Position numbers and translations under genes: made by a program. Under the pieces are notes generated by a model. That model made no database searches, had not been told where the DNA came from, and worked only from the letters and a program-made list of their open reading frames with translations. From assembly GCA_002506365.1 (NCBI GenBank), contig DAXK01000040.1, forward strand, positions 1-42,525: a DNA stretch of 42,525 nt, in the 5' to 3' direction. Positions within the stretch are counted from its first letter, which is position 1; the number at the start of each line of letters is the position of its first letter. This document shows positions 24,215-33,112 of the stretch, piece by piece. This DNA comes from an archaeon UBA583 (GTDB lineage Archaea > Nanobdellota > Nanobdellia > Woesearchaeales > UBA583).

Positions 24215-24274
24215 TTTTTAATATATAATAAAATAAAATTATTTATATTTCTATAAATAATTATTGTGTCAAAA

Positions 24275-24301
24275 ATTAAAGGGAAAATTTACGCCTTTAA
24301 T
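24275..24301 (-). terminator. 8-bp hairpin around the eL21 stop codon, then a T-run
   Basis: ATTAAAGG (24275-24282) pairs with CCTTTAAT (24294-24301), and the eL21 stop is in the 11-nt loop. On the minus strand the stem is followed directly by TTTTTG. It could end or attenuate the eL21 transcript before rpo4. Confidence 0.6.
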
Positions 24302-24576
24302 AAATGAACTGGGTGTACTAAACATTCCTTCGCTTTCTTGAAGTCCTTAATAGCTACCTTGTAACATGTTCCTTGTTTTCCAACAACTTCTCCAATCTTC
24401 CCATGAAATCTTAAACAAAATATTCCACCTTGGTGACTTGGATAAGCTTTTAATAATACTCTATCTCCTACTTCATACTTTTGTAAAAAACGCTTAATAT
24501 GTAATTTACCTTTTTCTGAAATAGATTTCTTCATCTTATATCTAGATTTTCTTCTTGCTCCACCTACTCTCTTCAT
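24289..24576 (-). CDS. rpl21e: Ribosomal protein eL21
   Basis: A large-subunit ribosomal protein of 95 residues, with the basic N-terminus MKRVGGARRKSRYK and the central GDRVLLKAYPSHQGG. Then RFHGKIGEVVGKQGTCYKV follows, ending in HPVHLLKA, all typical of eL21. Its lysines are often AAG, unlike most neighbours, a usage shared with dnaK and probably reflecting high expression. TTTATAAA (24599-24606) is centred 26 nt before the start. Confidence 0.95.
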   Translation of the reverse strand: MKRVGGARRKSRYKMKKSISEKGKLHIKRFLQKYEVGDRVLLKAYPSHQGGIFCLRFHGKIGEVVGKQGTCYKVAIKDFKKAKECLVHPVHLLKA

Positions 24577-24598
24577 ACTATAAATAAATCCAATTCAC

Positions 24599-24606
24599 TT
24601 TATAAA
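24599..24606 (-). promoter_or_regulatory. TATA box of eL21
   Basis: TTTATAAA is centred 26 nt from the ATG at 24576. It is the plain form of the promoter element seen repeatedly in this window. Confidence 0.6.
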
Positions 24607-24634
24607 TGTTGTCAATTAAAGTAACAATCATAAC

Positions 24635-25960
24635 CTACTCAGATTTACTAAAAAATCTATAAAATCCTTTAAATAATCCCTTATCTGCTAAAAAAATCAA
24701 TATTGAACTCAATATTATAGAAATTAAAACTACAGACAAAATCATATTAATAAAATCTCCTGACCTAATCGTTACAATCCCTTCTTGAATCACAATTCCT
24801 GATAATACAGCTGCAGCTAGCCCTTTAGGAATTAAAACCTCTAAAATAGTTTTTTCTCTATTTTCAATATTTGTATTTTTAAAAGCAAAATATACACAAA
24901 TTGGTCTAACTAAAAACGCTCCAATCGTTAAAATTAATCCAAAAACAAAAATTTCTAAATTTGTTAAATCAATCAACATTCCCAAATACACAAAAAAAAA
25001 TGTTTTCACAAAAAAAGAAACTTCATGATAAAAATTCTTAGCATTTGAAGTTAAAGCATTTTTTAAAATATGGTCATCCTCAGAAACAATCTTAGTTTTT
25101 ATAGCTTTTGAAGACTTTAAAGCTTTAGGTTTAACTTTTTTATTCTTTAATTCAGATTCACTATCCTCACCATCAATCATCGAGAATATACTCTTAGAAT
25201 TCCCTAAAACTAAACCAAATGCCAAAACAGCAATTGGACCTGAAGCTGAAATAAATGGACCTTCTACAAAAACATAAACACCTAATAAAAAAGCAATAGT
25301 TAACATATAAAAATCATTTAAATATTCATACTTTCTAAACAATAAAATCCATCCAATCCCAAAAACAGCTCCAACAAGTAAAGCTAAAGAAAAAGAACTT
25401 AAAATTCCTTGAAATATTTGTGAAGCTACAATATTTCCAGTTTTAATAACTTCAATAATAGTTAAAGTTCCCAAAATACACAAAACATCTGATATCGCTG
25501 ATTCTAAAGTTAAAACCAATCCATACTTATTTTTAATCTCAACATTTGTAACTAAAGGAATAACAACCGCTGAACTAGTTCCACTCAAAATTAAACCAAT
25601 TAATAAAGACATTAAAATATCTCCCAAAAATAAATAACTAATTCCAGCAAGAGTTAAAGTTGTTAAAACAAAACTTAAAGTTGTAAGTTTCAAAGTTGAA
25701 GGTAAATTTTTAACAAGTGTTTTAAAATTAATATTAGTTGCTCCTTGAAATAAAATAAAAATTAACGCAAAAGTAGAAAAAATCTCAGCTCCAGCCCCAA
25801 ATGCTTTTGGATCTGAAACTTTTAAAAAACTTCCAAGCCCAATTCCAACCAAACTTAATAATAAAACATCAGGAAAACTAAACCTTTTAAAAAAAATTTC
25901 AGAAATAAACCCAATAAAAATAATTCCTGCAATTAAAGCAAGATAACTCAAAACATCCAT
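24635..25960 (-). CDS. Cation/proton antiporter (CPA superfamily)
   Basis: A membrane antiporter exchanging Na+ or K+ for H+. The start at 25960 (MDVLSYLALIAG) is preferred over the ATG at 26002 because TTTATATA is centred 26 nt upstream and the first membrane helix then begins at once. About 12 hydrophobic segments run along 441 residues. SGTSSAVVIPLV and ESAISDVLCI are like the ion-binding helices 4-5 of CPA antiporters. A hydrophilic loop of about 40 residues, rich in Lys, Ser and Glu, divides the protein before the last five or so helices. No regulatory nucleotide-binding domain follows. Ion specificity cannot be read from the sequence. Confidence 0.88.
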   Translation of the reverse strand: MDVLSYLALIAGIIFIGFISEIFFKRFSFPDVLLLSLVGIGLGSFLKVSDPKAFGAGAEIFSTFALIFILFQGATNINFKTLVKNLPSTLKLTTLSFVLTTLTLAGISYLFLGDILMSLLIGLILSGTSSAVVIPLVTNVEIKNKYGLVLTLESAISDVLCILGTLTIIEVIKTGNIVASQIFQGILSSFSLALLVGAVFGIGWILLFRKYEYLNDFYMLTIAFLLGVYVFVEGPFISASGPIAVLAFGLVLGNSKSIFSMIDGEDSESELKNKKVKPKALKSSKAIKTKIVSEDDHILKNALTSNAKNFYHEVSFFVKTFFFVYLGMLIDLTNLEIFVFGLILTIGAFLVRPICVYFAFKNTNIENREKTILEVLIPKGLAAAVLSGIVIQEGIVTIRSGDFINMILSVVLISIILSSILIFLADKGLFKGFYRFFSKSE

Positions 25961-26113
25961 ACTCAAAAATAAAGAACTAACTTTATATATTTGAGTATTC
26001 ATTTTTCAACAAAACAGAATAAAAATTTACAATATTTCAATTAAAAATTAAAATATTTATTACAAAAAAATAAAAAAACAAATTTTGAAAAATAAAAATA
26101 ATTTTCAGTAAAT

Positions 26114-26794
26114 TTATCTAAATAAAGTAGCTACTAAACCTGTATTATGTTGCTCATCAGAAAATAAATTCTTAGGAGATTGTTGTTGATCAATATGAAC
26201 TTCATCTAAAAAATAAGGTGAAACCTTTGCTTCAACATTTTCAAATAACTTAATTCCTTCCGCGCAATTTAAACCAACAGTTAAACTCTCACCATTCTTT
26301 AAACTATACTCTAAAGCTGTCTCAGGAGTCACATGAATATGATTTTTAGCAATAATTACACCAGAATCTAAAGTTACATAATTTCCTGAATTAGCTTCAA
26401 TTATTTTAATTCCATGTGTCCCAGATAAATCTCCAGACATTCTAGTTTGAGGATTATAAATATCTAACTGTTCACAATCATTTTCTAACAATTCAACTTG
26501 TGATTCCCCTCTAGCAGGACCAATTAATCCAACATAAGAATTTCCTCTACTTCCTTGTAAAATTTTTCCATTATACTCTAAAAAAAATTTATCAGAAGTT
26601 ACAAATTGTCCTGGTTGTCTAACTTCCTTTACAACATCCATTTCACTCTTCCCAGTTAAGACTGCATAATCTCCAGTTGTTAAGTGAATATGTCTATTTG
26701 AGATACCAAATGACATATCAACAATCTTCTCTAAACCTCTTAAATTTGAAGTTTGTTCTACAGTATTTGTAGTATTTAATTTTATAGCACTCAT
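26114..26794 (-). CDS. pduL: Phosphate propanoyltransferase, PduL-type phosphotransacylase
   Basis: PduL converts an acyl-CoA and phosphate to acyl-phosphate and CoA. In a fermenting archaeon this would link acetyl-CoA to acetyl-phosphate and ATP. Zinc-site motifs are visible: FGISNRHIHLT, the GPARGESQVELLENDC segment, AKNHIHVTPE and a late VHID. The second motif has Asn where PduL usually has Arg before HIH, but the histidines are kept. The start at 26794 fits TTTAAA centred 27 nt upstream and gives 226 residues, near the family's length. An upstream in-frame ATG at 26869 would add 25 residues unlike the family. No acetate kinase gene is in the window. Confidence 0.87.
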   Translation of the reverse strand: MSAIKLNTTNTVEQTSNLRGLEKIVDMSFGISNRHIHLTTGDYAVLTGKSEMDVVKEVRQPGQFVTSDKFFLEYNGKILQGSRGNSYVGLIGPARGESQVELLENDCEQLDIYNPQTRMSGDLSGTHGIKIIEANSGNYVTLDSGVIIAKNHIHVTPETALEYSLKNGESLTVGLNCAEGIKLFENVEAKVSPYFLDEVHIDQQQSPKNLFSDEQHNTGLVATLFR

Positions 26795-26936
26795 CAGAGT
26801 AAGAATAGTCTCAAACCCTTTAAAAAACTTAACTTTTAAGGAGTTAAATTCCAGTTTCAAACTTAACATATTACTAAAATAAAATCTCCAAATGACAAAT
26901 AATTAAAAATAAAATTTACTTAAAAATAATATAATA

Positions 26937-27866
26937 ATGGAAGAATTAAAAAAATATTTAAATCAAAGAAACAACGATTTAATCAATCCTCAAAATTTAG
27001 TTGAATATAGACTCCAAACACTCGGGCCTGTTTTCGAAGAATTAAAAAAACATTTTTCCAAACCATATAAAATTGAACTTACATCACATCAAATTATAAT
27101 TAAAAATGAATATGATATAATTATTGAACTTGAATATTTAAATAAAAAATTAATTTTAACAAATAAAGATGAAAAAAACCTAAAACAAACAAATCAAATA
27201 ATTAAACTTGTAATCAAAATATTACAAGATTTAAAAATAAATCACTCATTAAATAACCAACTTCTAAATGCGTTAAAAGATAGGGAAAACATATTACAAA
27301 ATACACAAACTAATATTTCAAAAAATGAATTCATAAAAGAAAGATGTATGGTAACAGAATACCTATTTACTAAAATGTTTGATACTAAATCTCATTATTA
27401 TCATAAAGGGATATTAATTTATCAAAATAATAAACTACTAGGAATTTTCAAATTTAAAGGTGAAAAATTAATACTAAGTTTAAAATTAAATTCTAATGAC
27501 ATTCCACTAGAAAAATTCGGACTATATGATTTTGAAGATAAACTAAAAAGAGAAGTAAATAAATTCTCATTATTAAAAACAATTGAAAAAATGAGAAACA
27601 AAGAGTATTATAGAGTAAATATTATTGGAACACCAAAATTTAGACCTATCCAAGACTTTGGAAATAAATTATTTAATCAAGAAAAATTTACCAAAATAAA
27701 ATTTGCAAAAGATCCACCAATATTTGTTGAAATTGAACATTGGGCAGAATTCAAAAAAGAAATTCAAGAACCTGACTTTTTAAAAAAATTAATTGAAAAT
27801 TTAAAAAACTTATATGAACAAAATAAAAATAGAACTGATTTTGATAAAGTTATAAAATTAAAATAA
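26937..27866 (+). CDS. Hypothetical protein, Lys/Asn-rich
   Basis: A soluble-looking protein of 309 residues, Lys-, Asn- and Leu-rich, with predicted helices at both ends and a beta-rich middle. There is no signal, no membrane helix and no motif I recognise. It is divergent from pduL and convergent with dnaK, with no operon partner. Codon use is the ordinary A/T-ending type. The frame is convincing because of its length and composition, but function is unknown. Confidence 0.65.
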   Translation: MEELKKYLNQRNNDLINPQNLVEYRLQTLGPVFEELKKHFSKPYKIELTSHQIIIKNEYDIIIELEYLNKKLILTNKDEKNLKQTNQIIKLVIKILQDLKINHSLNNQLLNALKDRENILQNTQTNISKNEFIKERCMVTEYLFTKMFDTKSHYYHKGILIYQNNKLLGIFKFKGEKLILSLKLNSNDIPLEKFGLYDFEDKLKREVNKFSLLKTIEKMRNKEYYRVNIIGTPKFRPIQDFGNKLFNQEKFTKIKFAKDPPIFVEIEHWAEFKKEIQEPDFLKKLIENLKNLYEQNKNRTDFDKVIKLK

Positions 27867-27916
27867 AACAAATATATAACTTCTTTATAAAATATCTTTG
27901 ATTTTAACAAATACTT

Positions 27917-27985
27917 AGAAATTCTTTAAAGTAAATTTCTTGATTTTGTAGAAATAATTTTAATTTAGGAAGTCAAAAACCTAAA
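27917..27985. repeat. Two hairpins in the gap between convergent genes
   Basis: AGAAATT/AATTTCT (27917-27940, 10-nt loop) and TTTAGG/CCTAAA (27964-27985, 10-nt loop) lie between the hypothetical gene and dnaK 3' ends. Either could terminate the plus-strand transcript. The 3' end of the gap holds the dnaK hairpin. Confidence 0.35.
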
Positions 27986-28010
27986 CTAGTAATTTGGTGT
28001 ATTTTTTTTT

Positions 28011-28041
28011 AAAAAATAAAAAAGGAAATTTATTCCTTTTT
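28011..28041 (-). terminator. Hairpin at the dnaK stop followed by T-run
   Basis: AAAAAGGAA (28019-28027), loop ATTTA, TTCCTTTTT (28033-28041) is a perfect 9-bp stem containing the dnaK stop. On the minus strand it is followed by TTTATTTTTT. This is the clearest intrinsic-terminator-like element in the window. Confidence 0.65.
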
Positions 28042-29874
28042 AGTTTCTTCTGATTTCTCTTCAGCTTCAACATCAACAACAGTTTCACCATCTTTAGTTG
28101 TATCAGCACCAGCAGCAGGAGCAGCTCCAGCTTCTTGGTTGTAAATATCAGCAAAAACAGTTTGAGCAAATGAAGTTAATTCTTCAACTCTCTTATTTAA
28201 CATCTTAGCAGACTTAGATTCAGAAGCAATTAATTCTTCTAACTCTGAACACTTAACAGTTAATTCACCAGCCTTCTTAGCATCAATCTTATCTTCATTC
28301 TCAGATAAAGTCTTCTTAGTTTGGTAAACCATTTGCTCAGCATTATTAGTAGCTTCAATATCTTCTCTTCTCTTAGCATCTTCTTCAGCATACTTTTCAG
28401 CATCTTCTTGCATCTTCTTAATTTCTTCATCAGATAAAGAAGTTGAAGCAGTAATCTTAATATGTTGCTCCTTACCTGTTCCTAAATCCTTAGCAGATAC
28501 AGCAACAATACCATTAGCATCAATATCAAAAGTAACTTCAATTTGAGGAACTCCTCTAGCAGCTGCAGGGATACCATCTAAATTAAAAGCACCTAATAAG
28601 TTATTATCATTAAACATAGTTCTCTCTCCTTGAGCAACTCTAATAGTTACTGCGGATTGATTATCCTCTGCTGTTGAATAAACTTGAGTCTTCTTAGTAG
28701 GAATAGTTGTGTTTTTATCAATCATCTTAGTTAAAACACCACCTAAAGTTTCAATACCTAAAGATAAAGGAGTAACATCTAATAATAAAACATCAGTAAC
28801 ATCTCCTGATAAAACTCCACCTTGAATAGCAGCACCTAAAGCAACAGCTTCATCTGGGTTAACTGACTTATCAGCATCCTTACCTGAAATTTCCTTAACT
28901 AAATCTTGAACTGCTGGAATTCTTGTTGAACCTCCAACTAAAATAATCTTTTCAATTTCATCTAATGAGAATCCAGAATCCTTAATAGCAGCTTGAGTAG
29001 GAACTCTTAATTGCTTTAAAACATCTGAAATTAATTCATTAAACTTAGCTCTTGTAATCTTCATATCTAAGTGCTTAGGACCTGATGCATCAGCAGTAAT
29101 GAAAGGTTCAGAAACTTGTGACTCTAACTTACTTGATAATTCAATCTTTGCCTTTTCAGCAGCTTGTTTTAATCTTTGAGCAGCTTGTGCGTCAGCCTTT
29201 AAATCAATTCCGTGTTCTTTCTTAAATTCATCAGCAATGTGATCAATTAAAATAGAATCTACGTTATCTCCACCTAATCTGTTATTTCCTGCAGTTGACT
29301 TAACTTCAAAAATACCATCATCTAACTCTAAAATTGAAACATCAAAAGTTCCTCCTCCAAAATCAAAAACTAAAACTTTTTGAGCATCAGTCTTATCAAT
29401 ACCATAAGATAAAGCAGCAGCAGTTGGTTCATTAATAATTCTCTCAACTTCTAAACCTGCAATTTGACCTGCATTCTTAGTTGCTTGTCTTTGTGAATCT
29501 GTAAAATAAGCTGGAACTGTAATAACAGCCTTCTTAATTGTCTCACCTAAGTAAGCTTCTGCATCTGCCTTTAATTTACCTAAAGTAATAGCTGAAATTT
29601 CTTCTGGAGAATAATCTTTACCATGTAAGTTAACTTTATAGTCTTCTCCCATGTGTGTCTTAATTGAAATAACTGTTTCAGATGGCTTAACAATTGCTTG
29701 CTTTTTAGCTGCATCTCCAACAACTCTTTCACCATCAGCTGATACGTGAACAATTGAAGGAGTAGTTCTAGCTCCTTCTGCGTTTGGAATTACTGTAGCA
29801 TTTCCACCTTCAATAATTGAAATACAACTATTTGTTGTACCTAAATCGATTCCTAAAATTTTTTCTTTCGCCAT
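28030..29874 (-). CDS. dnaK: Molecular chaperone DnaK (Hsp70)
   Basis: An ATP-dependent chaperone that binds unfolded proteins, 614 residues. The nucleotide-binding domain shows GIDLGTTNSC, VITVPAYFTDSQRQAT, FDFGGGTFDVSIL and VGGSTRIPAVQ. The substrate domain begins near LLLDVTPLSLGIET, and the tail is acidic. SIKTHMGEDYKV continues without the insert of Gram-negative DnaK, so it is of the Firmicute/archaeal type. Archaeal dnaK genes are regarded as acquired from bacteria. Lysine codons are largely AAG, unlike neighbours but like eL21. No dnaJ or grpE is in the window. The promoter is leaderless. Confidence 0.98.
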   Translation of the reverse strand: MAKEKILGIDLGTTNSCISIIEGGNATVIPNAEGARTTPSIVHVSADGERVVGDAAKKQAIVKPSETVISIKTHMGEDYKVNLHGKDYSPEEISAITLGKLKADAEAYLGETIKKAVITVPAYFTDSQRQATKNAGQIAGLEVERIINEPTAAALSYGIDKTDAQKVLVFDFGGGTFDVSILELDDGIFEVKSTAGNNRLGGDNVDSILIDHIADEFKKEHGIDLKADAQAAQRLKQAAEKAKIELSSKLESQVSEPFITADASGPKHLDMKITRAKFNELISDVLKQLRVPTQAAIKDSGFSLDEIEKIILVGGSTRIPAVQDLVKEISGKDADKSVNPDEAVALGAAIQGGVLSGDVTDVLLLDVTPLSLGIETLGGVLTKMIDKNTTIPTKKTQVYSTAEDNQSAVTIRVAQGERTMFNDNNLLGAFNLDGIPAAARGVPQIEVTFDIDANGIVAVSAKDLGTGKEQHIKITASTSLSDEEIKKMQEDAEKYAEEDAKRREDIEATNNAEQMVYQTKKTLSENEDKIDAKKAGELTVKCSELEELIASESKSAKMLNKRVEELTSFAQTVFADIYNQEAGAAPAAGADTTKDGETVVDVEAEEKSEETKKE

Positions 29875-29892
29875 TTTTATATGTATAAAGTC

Positions 29893-29904
29893 AAATTTTA
29901 TAGC
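29893..29904 (-). promoter_or_regulatory. TATA box of dnaK
   Basis: On the minus strand GCTATAAAATTT is centred 25 nt before the dnaK ATG. No inverted repeat overlaps it. The nearest large dyad is 75 nt or more further upstream. Confidence 0.5.
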
Positions 29905-29979
29905 AAAGTCTCAAAAAATATGAGATTTTACTTATTTGATAGAAAAAATAAGGAGTTATTTATTTATAAACATAACGAT

Positions 29980-30031
29980 TTTTTACACAAATCCGCATAT
30001 CAAATATACTATTTTAGGATTTGTGTAAAAA
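29980..30031. repeat. 15-bp perfect inverted repeat between dnaK and the kinase-like gene
   Basis: TTTTTACACAAATCC (29980-29994) and GGATTTGTGTAAAAA (30017-30031) are perfectly complementary around a 22-nt spacer. It begins 6 nt after the stop of the kinase-like gene on the minus strand and lies about 105-157 nt upstream of dnaK. It could be a terminator of the kinase transcript, an RNA stability element or a protein-binding dyad. Confidence 0.6.
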
Positions 30032-30037
30032 TAATAA

Positions 30038-30868
30038 CTAATTTAATAAATCAGACAATTCTTCACTCCTTTGCTTTCCATAAATTCTACAAGTATCAAT
30101 TTTATCTCTCTTACGAACTCTATAAGCAACTTCTTCACGCAATACTGAATATATATCATAAATTCTATTAGGTTTAGAATTTTTCTGTAAAAACTTAACA
30201 TCTGAAGACTTCAAAGTAGACTTATAAGAATCAAAAACTGACTTAATCTCACAACTAGAATAACTTGAAACTCTATCAAGTAAATTATAAGCAAAATACA
30301 AATTAATTAAAGCATCAATTCTTCCAATTTTCATATCAGAACGAACCTTTAAACTTGAATCAATTGGAATTACACAATCCGCATCATCAAGATACATAAA
30401 ATTATCTAAATGAGGATCTGAATGAAAATAAACTGTATCATTTTTCTCTCTACCTAACTTTCTAGTCTTATCAAACATATCAATAGTTTGCTCTAAAATT
30501 CCTAAATTAAATTCTCTTTTAGTAATTGAACCAACAGAATCCCCATTTAATAAATTTAAAACAATATGTTCTTCATCATACTCAAAAATTTCCGGAACTA
30601 AAATACCTTCCTTTTCCCACAATTGATAAGTAAAAACTTCTTTATCAGTATGAGAATGAAACATATCTTGTGATCTATAACTTAAAGGACCAACATTATC
30701 CCTAAAATGTTCATGAATTTTAGAATCTACTTTTTTTAAAAAATTAACAGTAGTATTTAATGGATTTTTCAAATAATATTTAACAAAAGCAGGTTTACCA
30801 TTAAACCTACAAAAATAACTATCATTTGCTCCATCAGAAATAGATTTTAACAATTCAATCTTAGACAT
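30038..30868 (-). CDS. Kinase-fold phosphotransferase (APH/LPS-kinase-like)
   Basis: The protein has 276 residues with kinase-fold landmarks: AFVKYY with Lys30 as the likely ATP-site lysine, HSDPHLDNF (149-157) as catalytic loop (Asp151, Asn156), and VIPIDSSLK with Asp170 as the metal-binding Asp. This spacing fits aminoglycoside-phosphotransferase, RIO or Kdo-kinase type enzymes rather than classic Ser/Thr kinases. ATTTATAAT is centred 27 nt upstream, so it can be transcribed alone, but it follows the ATP-grasp gene by 102 nt on the same strand. The substrate is unknown, and a role modifying the ATP-grasp product is possible. Confidence 0.72.
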   Translation of the reverse strand: MSKIELLKSISDGANDSYFCRFNGKPAFVKYYLKNPLNTTVNFLKKVDSKIHEHFRDNVGPLSYRSQDMFHSHTDKEVFTYQLWEKEGILVPEIFEYDEEHIVLNLLNGDSVGSITKREFNLGILEQTIDMFDKTRKLGREKNDTVYFHSDPHLDNFMYLDDADCVIPIDSSLKVRSDMKIGRIDALINLYFAYNLLDRVSSYSSCEIKSVFDSYKSTLKSSDVKFLQKNSKPNRIYDIYSVLREEVAYRVRKRDKIDTCRIYGKQRSEELSDLLN

Positions 30869-30959
30869 AAATTAATTTAAAAAATATAATATTATAAATG
30901 TTACTACTCACAAATATTAACTAATTATTGATTTTTAAATCAAAAATAAATTTAAAAAA

Positions 30960-30990
30960 TAATTAAAAAATTAATTATCTTTTTTAATTA
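30960..30990 (-). terminator. 11-bp hairpin around the ATP-grasp stop codon
   Basis: TAATTAAAAAA (30960-30970) and TTTTTTAATTA (30980-30990) pair around a 9-nt loop that holds the stop (30971-30973). A/T-only, but long. Confidence 0.5.
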
Positions 30991-32284
30991 AACAATATGT
31001 AATTCCACCACCCTTCATCACATTCAAAACATTCTCACTTGAAAATCTAACTAATATATTTCCAAACTCAATTGAATCTCTATACAACATAATATGTGGA
31101 TTAAAATCAAACTTTCTAACATCCTTATCAACTTCTTTAGTTTTATCATTATAAATTGAAAACTCAGTTTCTGGAATTTCAACTTTTTCTTGTAAAATCC
31201 AATGAATTGGTTCAGTCTTTGCTTTTTGAACATAACTAGTCCATAACTCCATTGACACATCACAACCTAAATAAACATTCTCACCCTCAGCCAAATCAGA
31301 TGCCTTTAAAACCCAATCATTTTTATTTTCACACCCTAAAAAATCATTAACATCAACATCCATCAAACTTAATGTTTTTGGAATTAATTCCTCAATAGCA
31401 TTAATTTCCAACTCATTAAAATAATGATGAAATTTTTCATTTGTTAATAAAGATAATAAATTTTTATGCCCTAACAATCTCATCTTAAAATTATTAATAA
31501 TCTTAGTAGTTCCATTCTCTAAAACAACCTTTAACATTTTCATAAAAATCTCATTATCTTTAAACTTTGAAATTTCAGTCCCACGACGTAAAATATCAAT
31601 TCGAGTTCCATTATAACTAAAATAATTCTCACTATTAATCGCTAAATCTTCAATTGCTCCAACATAAACATTTTTAAAACCTAACTTTTGTAACTCAAGT
31701 TTTGATAACTCAAACTCATCTTTAAAAAATCTATCTCTATCATACCCAACAAAAATATGACTTTCATAATTTCCAACCTCTAAAATTAATTTAGCAAATT
31801 GATTAGTATGAGATAACCTTGAATGTTTATCTCTATCCAAATTAAATAATAAAGCTTCAGTTGTCACATCATGCATAAAAAACCCATCAGGGAAATCAGT
31901 ATTTAACTCCACAACTTTTGGATTTTCAGAATAAAATAAATCTCCTCTAACAACACCTAAAAAATCCTCGTGCTTTGATAACTTAAATAATTCCTTTTCC
32001 TTTTCACATAACTCTAAAGCCTTTGAAATATTTTCATCTTCAAAATAATTATCAACAATTTTCTTACCTGCTGAAATAACTAAATATAATTTCTCTGATA
32101 AAATATCAAACTTTGACTGTGTAATCTCAAAAGGTTCAATAGAAATAGGTAATCTAATTTCTCCCTTAGTTAAAGGATACGCATTTTTAGATAAATAATC
32201 CCAAAATAAAGAATTCTTTTCAAAAACTTCTTCAACACTTAACTCACTAAATAAATTATTTTTCTTCATATATATAAAATTCAT
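30971..32284 (-). CDS. Circularly permuted ATP-grasp ligase, glutathionylspermidine-synthase-like
   Basis: Probably an ATP-dependent amide or peptide-bond-forming enzyme of 437 residues. Segments in order are: GVVRGDLFYSENPKVVELNT, like the GSP-synthase motif with a substrate acid next to an E-x-N pair; a helical alpha/beta region ending GTRIDILRRG; NNFKMRLLGHKNLLSLL; NDWVLKASDLAEGENVYLG, with Lys and a Gly-rich loop for ATP; and HWILQEKVEIPE. This order is that of circularly permuted ATP-grasp proteins. Substrates are not visible. The start could be the internal ATG at 32269. It is adjacent to a kinase-fold gene on the same strand. Confidence 0.7.
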   Translation of the reverse strand: MNFIYMKKNNLFSELSVEEVFEKNSLFWDYLSKNAYPLTKGEIRLPISIEPFEITQSKFDILSEKLYLVISAGKKIVDNYFEDENISKALELCEKEKELFKLSKHEDFLGVVRGDLFYSENPKVVELNTDFPDGFFMHDVTTEALLFNLDRDKHSRLSHTNQFAKLILEVGNYESHIFVGYDRDRFFKDEFELSKLELQKLGFKNVYVGAIEDLAINSENYFSYNGTRIDILRRGTEISKFKDNEIFMKMLKVVLENGTTKIINNFKMRLLGHKNLLSLLTNEKFHHYFNELEINAIEELIPKTLSLMDVDVNDFLGCENKNDWVLKASDLAEGENVYLGCDVSMELWTSYVQKAKTEPIHWILQEKVEIPETEFSIYNDKTKEVDKDVRKFDFNPHIMLYRDSIEFGNILVRFSSENVLNVMKGGGITYCLIKKDN

Positions 32285-32418
32285 TTAAAATATATAATTA
32301 TTATTATACACCAAAAGTAAAAAAATTATTATTAACACAAAAATACTCTAATCAAAATAAAACAAAATATATTCAACAATTCCAATAGATATTTAAATCA
32401 TAAATCTATAAAACAATT

Positions 32419-33057
32419 ATGAACATTCAATTATTTCAACAAAATAAACTTGAACAAATTCTAGAAAATGAATCTGATTTTAAATTATCCGACAATTCAC
32501 ACGGATATATTTTAGAATCAGAAAACTTTAAAATCGAATATACTAGAAACCAATTTAATTTAAGACTTGAAATAAAATCAACACCCTACTACATATTTGA
32601 TATCTCAATTAATCCAAACAATACTAATTTATCAGGATTAGAAACTTCACACATCTACAAACTAACAGGACACCCAGACAATCAAGATACTCAAATAATA
32701 AATAATTGTGAAAAATTAAATTATAATCTTGAAAGTATGCCACAAGAATTTAAAAACCTTGTAAATCAAATTCAGCAATATAAACAATCTCAAAATGAAT
32801 ATGTAGACCCAAAAGACGAATACTTTGAAACTGTAGATAAACTATCACACACAATCCTAACACACGCAAATTTTTATCAAACATTTAGAGAATGGATAAA
32901 AGAATATAGATTTGACCAAATGTCAAAAATAAATCAAATAAAATTTAATAATGGACTTGAATACAAATTTAATACTCCTCTTTCAAGATTTACAAAAAAA
33001 GACACAAGACCAAACAACGGAAGAATTAATCAACAAAAATTATTATCAAAAAAATAG
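32419..33057 (+). CDS. Hypothetical protein
   Basis: A soluble-looking protein of 212 residues. The N-terminal half (1-90) is beta-rich (YILESENFKIEYTRNQ, LRLEIKSTPYYIFDIS). The C-terminal half is helical with a basic end. No motif is recognised. TTTAAA lies about 27 nt before the ATG. It is flanked by divergent and convergent minus-strand genes, so monocistronic. Confidence 0.6.
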   Translation: MNIQLFQQNKLEQILENESDFKLSDNSHGYILESENFKIEYTRNQFNLRLEIKSTPYYIFDISINPNNTNLSGLETSHIYKLTGHPDNQDTQIINNCEKLNYNLESMPQEFKNLVNQIQQYKQSQNEYVDPKDEYFETVDKLSHTILTHANFYQTFREWIKEYRFDQMSKINQIKFNNGLEYKFNTPLSRFTKKDTRPNNGRINQQKLLSKK

Positions 33058-33112
33058 ACTAAAAACAAACTAAAAACAAAAACAAAAATAAATTAAAATT
33101 AAATTTTAAAAA

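Noticed and set aside
29881..30171. Open frame of 96 codons on the plus strand upstream of dnaK
   Set aside because: It covers the dnaK promoter and the 15-bp inverted repeat and then runs antisense into the kinase-like gene. Its composition (Phe, Tyr, Lys, His) is that of an A/T-rich shadow frame.
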